Positions 57,214 through 64,000 of a DNA stretch of 64,000 bases are shown here, one piece after another. The notes under the pieces are model-generated. The model made no database searches and was not told the origin of the DNA. It worked only from the letters and a program-made list of their open reading frames with translations. The stretch lies in assembly GCA_937139475.1 (NCBI GenBank), contig CAKZQF010000101.1, positions 1 to 64,000 of the forward strand. The letters run 5' to 3'. The position numbers and the translations under genes are program-made. Position 1 is the first letter of the stretch. Each line of letters begins with the position of its first letter. The stretch comes from an uncultured Gammaproteobacteria bacterium (GTDB lineage Bacteria > Pseudomonadota > Gammaproteobacteria > Enterobacterales > Psychrobiaceae).

Positions 57214-58524
57214 CTATTTCTTTCGCTTCATCGGAATGTGACCAACGTCAACTGCCTCAACAAATGATTTGTCTAGTTTCTTGTTTGGGGTTTTCTTAGT
57301 GGCTTTCTTTTTCGCTGTCACTTTTTTATGTTTTGTCGGATTGTATTTGGCTTTTGGCTTAGCTTTTGCGGGTTTTAAGCCCTTAAAGCGGGCGACCAGA
57401 CCTTCGAGTTCACTGAAGCTGAATTTTGTTTTTAATAGCAATTGAATGCGTTCTAGACTAGGCCAATCTTTCTTACTGACTAATGAAATAGCCAGACCAT
57501 CATTTCCAGCACGACCCGTTCTACCAATGCGGTGAATATAGTCTTCTGGGTGTTTAGGCAGGTCGAAATTGACTACATGACTGACATGTTTAATATCAAG
57601 CCCGCGCGCTGCTATATCTGTCGCTACTAACACCTTGCTTACAGTGCGCTTAAAATCATCCATAGCCTTATTACGTGCACTTTGAGCCATGTCACCATGC
57701 AACGCGCTAGCTGGTACATTATTTTCGGTGAGAAGGGCACTGAGGCGGTCACAGTCGACCTTTGTAGCGGTAAATATAAGCATTTGCTCAAATGGGCGCG
57801 AGCAGATTGCTTTTAACAAGCTTTCTTTGTGATCAAGGTGGTCAGCCAAGTAAACTTGCTGAGTAATATTCTGGTGCTTGTCAATTGCCCGACCAATCTC
57901 TATACGCTTGGCATCCTGTAACACTTCAACACTAAGGTTTTTAATCGCCTTATCATCAATGGTTGCCGAAAAAAGCATTGTTTGGCGTTTGCGGTGGTCT
58001 GCGGCTTTGTTGATGTGCCGTAGGGCCGTCGCAAAACCTAGATCGAGCATGCGGTCAGCTTCGTCCAGTACTAAAACTTCAAGTGCGTTTAGAAAGATAT
58101 GCCTATGTTCAAGGTGGTCACTAATCCGTCCAGGCGTGCCAATAATGATATCAGGCTCTTTTCGTAACACTTTCGCTTGGTCGTTAAATGATTCACCGCC
58201 AACAATTAAAGAAGCATTCAAACGACTTGCTCCAGTTAGTTTTTTGAAGTCTTGATAAACTTGCATCGCAAGCTCTCGGGTAGGGGCCAAAACCAGTGCT
58301 CTTGGGTCGCGTTTTGAAAATGCTTTTTGACGTAATAAGCGTTGCATAATTGGTAGCAAAAAAGCGATGGTTTTACCCGAACCTGTTTGCGACGATGCCA
58401 GGATATCTTTGCCAGCAATTGCCACTGGAATCGCCTCACTTTGGATGGGCGTTGCTTGGTGAAATCCCAAGTGTTCGAGTGAGGTGGTAAGACGTTTATC
58501 TAAACCAAAATTTGAAAATGACAA
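57214..58524 (-). CDS. DEAD-box RNA helicase (RhlE/SrmB-like)
   Basis: A 436-residue RNA helicase. Motifs: Q-motif ATPIQSEAIP, SSQTGSGKT, APTRELAMQ, GTPGRISDHLEH, DEADRMLDLGF, SAT, ATDIAARGLDI and HRIGRTGRAG. The core ends near residue 375. The last 60 residues are a very basic Lys-rich tail (KKVTAKKKATKKTPNKK), likely for RNA contact. It probably works in ribosome assembly or mRNA turnover. A TATAAT -10 is present on the minus strand at 58565-58560. Confidence 0.94.
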   Translation of the reverse strand: MSFSNFGLDKRLTTSLEHLGFHQATPIQSEAIPVAIAGKDILASSQTGSGKTIAFLLPIMQRLLRQKAFSKRDPRALVLAPTRELAMQVYQDFKKLTGASRLNASLIVGGESFNDQAKVLRKEPDIIIGTPGRISDHLEHRHIFLNALEVLVLDEADRMLDLGFATALRHINKAADHRKRQTMLFSATIDDKAIKNLSVEVLQDAKRIEIGRAIDKHQNITQQVYLADHLDHKESLLKAICSRPFEQMLIFTATKVDCDRLSALLTENNVPASALHGDMAQSARNKAMDDFKRTVSKVLVATDIAARGLDIKHVSHVVNFDLPKHPEDYIHRIGRTGRAGNDGLAISLVSKKDWPSLERIQLLLKTKFSFSELEGLVARFKGLKPAKAKPKAKYNPTKHKKVTAKKKATKKTPNKKLDKSFVEAVDVGHIPMKRKK

Positions 58525-58802
58525 GAAGGTTCCTAATCGGTCAATGTTAATTGACGGCCATTATAAATGGTGGCGTTGCTTAGCACCAACCTTATTGTCA
58601 ATTTAATTAGAGTAGGGCTCACAAATGAAGACCAGCTCGCAAAAATAAAGGTAAAAATAGCAGCGTTACACACCACTGGTGACACTGATTTGGCAATAGG
58701 GGTTATTTGGGTCTTGTGTCGCTGTATGCGCTGGCATGCCTGTTGATTGAGTTGGTTGGGTGTGCTACATTTGTGATGTGCAAGGTGTTTTTTGAGGCGA
58801 TT

Positions 58803-60005
58803 TTGAATATAAAGGAACGAATTAGCCAGGGGTTGTTTAGTTCACTTGGTAATGATGTCAAACGGGTCAATGATAGTCAATACATTGGCTTTCATGCCCG
58901 TTTGGGCAAACCAAAAGCCGATGGCTCTCGACTGATTAGCTACTATTATTTCTATCGAGTCGGTGGCCGAAATGGTAAGCAGGTAAATTATTTTATTGGC
59001 AATAGTGAACAAATGGATGCGGGGGTCGCCCGCCGGATCGCGATGAAAATTGAGCCGCATGTGAAGGCTGGAGAAGACTTGTTAAAGTTAAAATTTGAAG
59101 CTGAAAAAAAACATGTTCGGCTCAAAGATTTTTGGTCTTTTTGTGGTAAAGATTTCTTTGTAAGAAAGTATAAAAATTCACGTGATGCGATTCGTAATAT
59201 TGAGGCTGATGTACTGCCTCAACTTGGTAGTGTTACCCTAGATAAACTAAGTCAACATTTGATTGAGTTGCGCGTTTTTTCGCCGCTGATTAAACGAAGT
59301 AAAGTCAGCCAAATGAAAGTTGTAGCCAGTCAATTTAAAGTACTCTTACAGCATGCTGTAGAAAATGACTACCTAGCGAGCCAACCGATCAGGCAAACAA
59401 GTTTCAATACGACAAAACCAAATAATCGAACGAAGCCTGCGTTAGCAGAGTTGACCCTAAGTCCCGCGCAGATCAAAGGTATATATTACCGTGCGGCTAA
59501 ATCAGACAAAAATAATGCTTATCTTTATACCTTGCGAATTCAAATTTTGTCTGGCCAATCGCTTTCGACCATCCTAGCGAGCTATCGTCAGGATATTAAG
59601 GGAAATTATTGGTCGTTACGCGGGACTAATGGTAAATTAACAGGTAAAGTTATTCCTTTGCAGGGACCACTTAAGCTGTTGTTTAAAGATGTTTTGACCC
59701 GATTTCCAACACCAGAGAGTTTATTCTTGTTTCCAAGTAAAAGTGGACGCAAAGACGGGGAGGACGGTATGGACGCTCGTGCAGTAGCAAAAAGCCAGCA
59801 ACGCTTTATTGCCAATGTGCATGGCGAAACGCTTTCGATGAGCAAGCTAAGAAAGCAAATAGAGCAGGCAATGGTTAACATAGGCATCGATCCTTTGGTA
59901 GTCGCCTATTTATTTGATCGTAAAGTCGACGGTTATTTGCGCTTAACACCTAAAGATAAAGCCATTGAGCATGGGCTAAACCATTGGTACAACGGCAAGA
60001 TATAA
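58803..60005 (+). CDS. Tyrosine-recombinase-like protein lacking key catalytic residues
   Basis: A full-length frame with the layout of a P4-type integrase. The N-terminus resembles an arm-binding domain ([20 protein letters not shown] near residue 47), then comes a core-binding-like helical region (about 105-200) and a catalytic-like domain (about 220-400). In that domain box I reads LSGQSLSTI where integrases have TGQR-x-E, and box II reads MSKLRKQ where HxLRR is expected. The second Arg (350) and a possible Tyr (378) remain. TTG 58803 was chosen because GAGG lies 5 bases upstream; ATG 58776 or TTG 58707 are alternatives without a ribosome site. No att site, tRNA or cargo genes are seen. 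It is probably a domesticated or inactive recombinase relative; function unknown. Confidence 0.6.
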   Translation: MNIKERISQGLFSSLGNDVKRVNDSQYIGFHARLGKPKADGSRLISYYYFYRVGGRNGKQVNYFIGNSEQMDAGVARRIAMKIEPHVKAGEDLLKLKFEAEKKHVRLKDFWSFCGKDFFVRKYKNSRDAIRNIEADVLPQLGSVTLDKLSQHLIELRVFSPLIKRSKVSQMKVVASQFKVLLQHAVENDYLASQPIRQTSFNTTKPNNRTKPALAELTLSPAQIKGIYYRAAKSDKNNAYLYTLRIQILSGQSLSTILASYRQDIKGNYWSLRGTNGKLTGKVIPLQGPLKLLFKDVLTRFPTPESLFLFPSKSGRKDGEDGMDARAVAKSQQRFIANVHGETLSMSKLRKQIEQAMVNIGIDPLVVAYLFDRKVDGYLRLTPKDKAIEHGLNHWYNGKI

Positions 60006-60040
60006 CCCGTTATAATTATTCAGTAATAAGTAGAGATAAC

Positions 60041-60859
60041 ATGAAACAACAGATCCTAAATGAAATGCAGGTACAGCCAACAATCGATGTAGGCTATGAA
60101 ATCAAACGCCGCATTGCGTTCATCCAATCAATGCTCACCGACAGTGGTGCAAAATCGTTAGTATTAGGTATCAGTGGTGGGATTGATTCAACGTTAACCG
60201 GCCGCTTAGCGCAGATGGCGGTGGATCAGCTAAATGAGCTAGCCAATGACACGGTTTATGCATTTTATGCCGTGCGCTTGCCCTACGGGGAGCAAAAAGA
60301 CGAAGATGAAGCGCAGATGGCACTGAGTTTTATTAAGCCAAGTCACGCGTTGACGGTGAATGTCAAAGCAGCAGCCGATGCAATTGATGAACAGGTTCAA
60401 GGTAACGGATTTGCTGTCAGTGAACATATCAATAAAGACTTTGTTAAAGGTAACGTCAAAGCGCGGATGCGCATGTCAGCCCAATATCATATTGCGGGAC
60501 TCACTGGCGGTTTAGTCATTGGTACAGATCATTCAGCGGAAAATATAACTGGCTTTTATACAAAGTTTGGTGATGGAGCCTGTGATTTAGCGCCGTTATT
60601 TGGCCTCAATAAGCGCCAGGTTAGGGCGTTAGCCAGTGAACTTGGAGCCCCGGATAGATTAGTTAAAAAGGCCCCGACCGCCGATCTTGAATGCGATAGT
60701 CCGCAGCTAACCGATGAAGCTGCGTTAGGCATGAGCTATGATCAAATAGACGATTTCCTGGAAGGCAAAGAAGTTCGTGCTGATGTTGAATCACGACTTA
60801 TATCGATTTATCAGCGTACCCAACATAAGCGCAAGCCAATCCCTACAATTTATGGCTAG
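60041..60859 (+). CDS. nadE: NH3-dependent NAD+ synthetase
   Basis: Final step of NAD synthesis: amidation of nicotinate adenine dinucleotide. 272 residues, the short form without a glutaminase domain (E. coli 275). The PP-loop is [17 protein letters not shown]; other conserved parts are [20 protein letters not shown] and [21 protein letters not shown] 60041 matches the family start ([10 protein letters not shown]). It begins 35 bp after the integrase-like gene. Confidence 0.97.
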   Translation: MKQQILNEMQVQPTIDVGYEIKRRIAFIQSMLTDSGAKSLVLGISGGIDSTLTGRLAQMAVDQLNELANDTVYAFYAVRLPYGEQKDEDEAQMALSFIKPSHALTVNVKAAADAIDEQVQGNGFAVSEHINKDFVKGNVKARMRMSAQYHIAGLTGGLVIGTDHSAENITGFYTKFGDGACDLAPLFGLNKRQVRALASELGAPDRLVKKAPTADLECDSPQLTDEAALGMSYDQIDDFLEGKEVRADVESRLISIYQRTQHKRKPIPTIYG

Positions 60860-60878
60860 CGTTATAGCAGCTCCTTGG

Positions 60879-60993
60879 CATTGCGTGCATGGATGCACGT
60901 ACTTAGGTTACGTCTGGAACATGTAACCTGCCATAGCATCACTGCATTGCATACATGGAGGTATGTACTTTGGTTTTGCAGGAGCATAAAACC
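60879..60993. repeat. Two imperfect copies of a double-hairpin intergenic repeat
   Basis: Copy A (60879-60929) and copy B (60944-60993) both begin CATTGC and end ACCT. Each holds two nested inverted repeats. Copy A: GTGCAT-gg-ATGCAC and AGGTTAC...GTAACCT. Copy B: CATAC...GTATG and GGTTTT...AAAACC. The arm sequences differ between copies, yet pairing is kept in all four hairpins, so base changes are compensated. It looks like a REP-type element. Confidence 0.75.
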
Positions 60994-61013
60994 TGACCGT
61001 TCAACCTGAACAT

Positions 61014-61052
61014 AAAAAAGCCCCTGGGTTAGATGCAACGCAGGGGCTTTTT
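61014..61052. terminator. Bidirectional terminator between nadE and pykA
   Basis: AAAAAAGCCCCTG (61014-61026) pairs with CAGGGGCTTTTT (61041-61052). Serves both convergent genes. Confidence 0.93.
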
Positions 61053-61067
61053 CTATTGTCTGACAAC

Positions 61068-62504
61068 CTATTTAACGGTTAGGATCTTGCAGGTATTGGT
61101 TCCACCAACTGTTTCCATGCTGTCACCACAGGTAAACAGAACGGTATCACCGCTTTCAACAAAACCTTGCAGCTTTAATTCTGCTAGGGCCGATAATGTT
61201 AGGCGATCGTCATCAACTTTAGTTGAGTCAAAGAACACTGAATAAACCCCACGATAAAGCGCAGCGGAGCCAAGTGTTCTTGGGTGACGCGATAGACAGT
61301 AAATTGGCATGTGTGAGCTGATACGTGACATAAGCTGTGGCGTAGCACCTGATTCACTTAACGCAACAATTGCTTTAACACCAGTTAGATGGTTTGCAGC
61401 ATACATTGTTGATAGTGCAATCGTTTCTTCGATGGTCGTAAACTCTTCCTGAACACGGTGACGAGACTTAACGATTGAAGGGTGGCTTTCTGCACCAATA
61501 CAAACATTTGCCATCGCTTGAACGGTCTCAACAGGGTAGGCGCCAGCCGCTGTTTCTGCTGAAAGCATTACTGCATCGGTGCCATCAAGTACCGCATTTG
61601 CAACATCCATTACTTCCGCACGTGTTGGCATCGGGTTTTCGATCATCGATTCCATCATTTGTGTTGCGGTGATCACGATGCGGTTTAAAGTACGGGTACG
61701 ACTGATAATATTCTTTTGCACTGCAACCAGCTCGGCATCACCGATTTCTACCCCTAGGTCACCACGGGCTACCATAACGGCATCTGAGGCTAAAATCACG
61801 TCGTCGAGTGCTTCATCAGTTGCAACAACTTCTGCACGCTCAACCTTAGCGACTAGCTTGGTTTTAAGACCGGCTTTTTCTGCAAGGTTACGTGCATAGC
61901 GCATTTCATCACCGTTACGTGGGAATGAAACCGCCAGGTATTCAACACCAATTTCTGCGGCAGTTAAAATATCGGCTTTATCTTTATCTGTTAGAGCGTC
62001 AGCGGTTAAGCCGCCACCTTGCTTATTGATGCCTTTATTGTTTGATAATGGTCCACCAATGATCACTTCTGTAATGACCTTGCTACCTTCAATCGCGGTA
62101 ACTTTTAGCTGCACACGACCATCGTCTAGTAGCAATACATCGCCAGTATCAACATCGTTTGGCAATTCAGCATAATCAAGGCCAACCTGAGTTTGATCGC
62201 CACTGTCTTTGTCCAGTGCCGCGTCTAAAGTAAACACATCACCAACTGACAGTTGAATTTTTGTATCCTTAAAGCGTGAAACACGGATTTTAGGCCCTTG
62301 TAGATCGCCTAGGATCCCGACATATGTGCCTAGTTTTTTTGCTACGTCGCGCACCATCTTAGCGCGGTTTATATGATCCTGTGCGCTACCGTGTGAGAAA
62401 TTCATGCGGACAACATTAGCACCTGCTTTAATAAGTTCTTCTAATATTTCTGGCGTGTCTGTTGAGGGACCTAATGTTGTTAAAATCTTGGTTCTTCTAT
62501 ACAT
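61068..62504 (-). CDS. pykA: Pyruvate kinase
   Basis: Converts phosphoenolpyruvate and ADP to pyruvate and ATP. 478 residues, PykA/type II-like as judged by length and the hexR neighbourhood. Motifs: [52 protein letters not shown], and the signature [21 protein letters not shown]. The upstream gene on the same strand is hexR, whose regulon includes glycolytic and Entner-Doudoroff genes in Shewanella. The 102-bp gap leaves room for its own promoter. Confidence 0.97.
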   Translation of the reverse strand: MYRRTKILTTLGPSTDTPEILEELIKAGANVVRMNFSHGSAQDHINRAKMVRDVAKKLGTYVGILGDLQGPKIRVSRFKDTKIQLSVGDVFTLDAALDKDSGDQTQVGLDYAELPNDVDTGDVLLLDDGRVQLKVTAIEGSKVITEVIIGGPLSNNKGINKQGGGLTADALTDKDKADILTAAEIGVEYLAVSFPRNGDEMRYARNLAEKAGLKTKLVAKVERAEVVATDEALDDVILASDAVMVARGDLGVEIGDAELVAVQKNIISRTRTLNRIVITATQMMESMIENPMPTRAEVMDVANAVLDGTDAVMLSAETAAGAYPVETVQAMANVCIGAESHPSIVKSRHRVQEEFTTIEETIALSTMYAANHLTGVKAIVALSESGATPQLMSRISSHMPIYCLSRHPRTLGSAALYRGVYSVFFDSTKVDDDRLTLSALAELKLQGFVESGDTVLFTCGDSMETVGGTNTCKILTVK

Positions 62505-62606
62505 AGTATTTTCCGGCTTTGTGTGTGTTGGTAGTAGTACTGGCCTTTGGTGATTAATGCCAGTAGGTTAGCGGTTTCCACCCTGCTAAATAAGTGCTCA
62601 ATCGCA

Positions 62607-63461
62607 CTAGACTTCCAATTGTTTGTTGAATCGGGATTCTTTGATCCCTTGCTTAACTTTTTGTAAATTGTCTCTAAATTTTGCCCCGCGGCGTAGCGTG
62701 AAGCCAGTCGCAAGCACATCTATAATAATTAACTGACCGATACGAGAAGCCATCGGCATGTACAAATCAGTATCCTCAGGTACCTCTGATGAAATCACTA
62801 AATTACATTCGTTTGCCAAAGGGGAGCCTGTTGCCGTTATCCCAATGACCATTGCATCGTTTGACTTAGCCATTATAGCTAACTCTACTAAAGACTTTGT
62901 ACGCCCCGTATGTGAAATTAAGATGACAACATCGCCGTCACTTGAATTAATACATGCCATGCGTTGCATTAAAGCGTCTTGAAAACTTTGTACAGGTACG
63001 TTAAATCGAAAAAACTTATTCAACGCATCTTGGGCAACGGCTGCAGACGCGCCAAGGCCAAAAAATGAAATCTTCTTTGCTTGGGTTAATATATCAACGG
63101 CTTTATTGATCGAAACAGTATCAACCATTTGGCGCGAGCGGTCTAAACTGGCTAGCGTTGCTTCATAAATTTTGTTGGTATAATCTTCAACACTATCACT
63201 TTCTTCTACATGACGATTTACGTACGGCGTACCATTTGCCAAACTTTGCGCCAAATGTAATTTAAAATCAGGAAATCCTTTGGTATCCATTCTTCGGCAA
63301 AAGCGATTAACGGTTGGCTCACTAACATCGGCAAGTTTGGCTAATGTCGCGATGCTTGAGTGAATTGCTGATTTTGGGGAGGATAAAATAGCATCAGCCA
63401 CTTTACGTTCTGAACGGCTTAACTTGTTTAAATTGATTGTAATCTGTTCTAAGACATTCAT
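62607..63461 (-). CDS. hexR: HexR, RpiR-family transcriptional regulator of central carbon metabolism
   Basis: A 284-residue regulator. The N-terminal HTH_6 domain (about 1-77) has IATLAKLADVSEPTVNRFCRR as its helix-turn-helix; the C-terminal SIS domain (about 120-260) senses a sugar phosphate, 2-keto-3-deoxy-6-phosphogluconate in studied HexR proteins. FPDFKLHLAQSLANGTPYVNR is almost identical to Shewanella HexR. ATG 63461 matches that start; an earlier start at 63494 is less likely. HexR-type palindromes directly upstream suggest autoregulation. In Shewanella zwf lies divergently upstream of hexR; here that place is taken by another gene. Confidence 0.95.
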   Translation of the reverse strand: MNVLEQITINLNKLSRSERKVADAILSSPKSAIHSSIATLAKLADVSEPTVNRFCRRMDTKGFPDFKLHLAQSLANGTPYVNRHVEESDSVEDYTNKIYEATLASLDRSRQMVDTVSINKAVDILTQAKKISFFGLGASAAVAQDALNKFFRFNVPVQSFQDALMQRMACINSSDGDVVILISHTGRTKSLVELAIMAKSNDAMVIGITATGSPLANECNLVISSEVPEDTDLYMPMASRIGQLIIIDVLATGFTLRRGAKFRDNLQKVKQGIKESRFNKQLEV

Positions 63462-63517
63462 TAGTCGTAGTGCCTGTAAGTTATTTACAGGCAATATGAC
63501 ATAGAATGGCGGTCTGT

Positions 63518-63554
63518 TGCAATAAAATTACTAAAGTTTTGTAATTTTATTACA
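63518..63554. promoter_or_regulatory. Two HexR-type boxes upstream of hexR
   Basis: TGTAATTTTATTACA (63540-63554) has perfectly paired 6-base arms TGTAAT and ATTACA. A second site, TGCAATAAAATTACT (63518-63532), differs from that form at two arm positions. The two centres are 22 bases apart, about two helical turns. The form fits the HexR motif described for Shewanella. Confidence 0.8.
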
Positions 63555-63564
63555 TTAGTGGGAG

Positions 63565-64000
63565 CTAAATTTTATTATTTGGTGCTTCGAACGCTAAAGA
63601 ACGGATAGAATTATAGGTGTCAGAAGCTACTCCTTCCAATTTGTCGACATCGGCATGCTGGGCTTCCAAATTTTGCATAATCAAGTTGTTTTTATTGGTT
63701 TTTAAGCCAGCCATCGTGGCCACTTCGGTCCAGACAAACGCCAACTTATAGCGCTTTTCTTGATAGAAATGAGTCGCTAAACTTGCATACACAGAAGGGT
63801 CCAAACTCTCTAGCTCACTGGCTTTCAAGAATTGCAACGCTTTGTATAGCGAGGAAATTGCTCTTTCTCTGTTAGCCTTGCCATAGTAAGCTGCCATCAT
63901 TAGTTGCAGCCTGGTAGTGTTTAGTTTTGAGCGCTGGTCGAGTGCCACTAGTTTTTCAATTTTTGATGGGTCGCCGTCCTGAGCCCAGTGATAATACAAG
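63565..64000 (-). CDS. Helical repeat (Sel1/TPR-like) protein, C-terminal part (5' end outside window)
   Basis: Open to the right edge of the window; only 144 residues are visible. They have the spacing of TPR/Sel1-type helices (AISSLYKALQFLKA, VYASLATHFYQEKRYKLAFVWTEVATMAG). No family beyond this can be named. It ends 11 bases before the HexR boxes on the same strand as hexR, so it replaces the zwf gene found here in Shewanella. Confidence 0.6.
   Translation of the reverse strand, partial: LYYHWAQDGDPSKIEKLVALDQRSKLNTTRLQLMMAAYYGKANRERAISSLYKALQFLKASELESLDPSVYASLATHFYQEKRYKLAFVWTEVATMAGLKTNKNNLIMQNLEAQHADVDKLEGVASDTYNSIRSLAFEAPNNKI

Noticed and set aside
58525-58802. An attachment site or tRNA next to the integrase-like gene
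   Set aside because: No tRNA-like fold or direct repeat could be found in this gap or after nadE.

Overview
This window is a stretch of core chromosome from a marine-type gammaproteobacterium. FimV/HubP-TruA, RNase AM-YciO-ScpA-ScpB-RluB, RpsA-IhfB-LapA-LapB-PyrF, PheS-PheT-IhfA and HexR-PykA all occur in orders typical of Alteromonadales (Shewanella, Colwellia, Thalassotalea relatives). The moderately AT-rich sequence and the fused TrpCF fit that. A Colwelliaceae member is my best guess, but this is inference from gene order and protein style, not from a marker gene. I see no rRNA, tRNA, CRISPR array, intact insertion sequence or prophage.

Layout. 1-2201: the 3' part of a FimV/HubP polar landmark gene carrying a repeated acidic motif, then truA. 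2252-8036 (minus): a chemoreceptor, a small lipoprotein, and the pta-ackA acetate pathway. 8316-14457: YfbV, a patatin-like lipase, RlmA, a GNAT enzyme, exonuclease III, an HD-GYP protein, YciI and YciB. 14547-21340 (minus): a complete trpLEGD(CF)BA operon whose leader peptide has tandem Trp codons and an attenuator. 21512-25396 (plus): RNase AM, YciO, ScpA, ScpB, RluB. 25510-34064: a GDCCVxC cysteine protein, a DUF3297 protein, a decayed chemoreceptor fragment, HrpA, an exported peroxiredoxin, an M17 aminopeptidase and a DEAD-box helicase. 34368-41060: aroA, cmk, rpsA, ihfB, lapAB, pyrF. 41276-48157: an acyl-CoA dehydrogenase, HtpG with a sigma-32 promoter, an S9 oligopeptidase and a GNAT enzyme. 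48201-52059 (minus): fabA with a FabR operator inside its promoter, a Lon-like protease and RlmI. 52234-57042: a quinone oxidoreductase, pheST and ihfA. 57214-64000: a DEAD-box helicase, an integrase-like protein lacking key catalytic residues, nadE, pykA, hexR and the 3' end of a further gene.

How genes work together. Pta and AckA interconvert acetyl-CoA and acetate. The trp genes carry chorismate to tryptophan, and AroA, also in the window, supplies the penultimate step to chorismate. FabA and the acyl-CoA dehydrogenase sit on opposite sides of fatty-acid metabolism, each with operator-like palindromes at its promoter. HexR governs central carbon flux and lies just upstream of pykA. Both IHF subunits are present but in separate operons (ihfB after rpsA, ihfA after pheT).

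Only three gaps exceed about 300 bases: 21163-21511 (trp leader and promoter), 26142-26603 (terminator, dispersed repeat, chemoreceptor remnant) and 34065-34367 (terminator and aroA promoter). I found no complete new multi-gene system. The most unusual items are the degenerate integrase-like gene before nadE, the paired double-hairpin repeats after nadE, and the array of FliM-like DDIDALL motifs in FimV.
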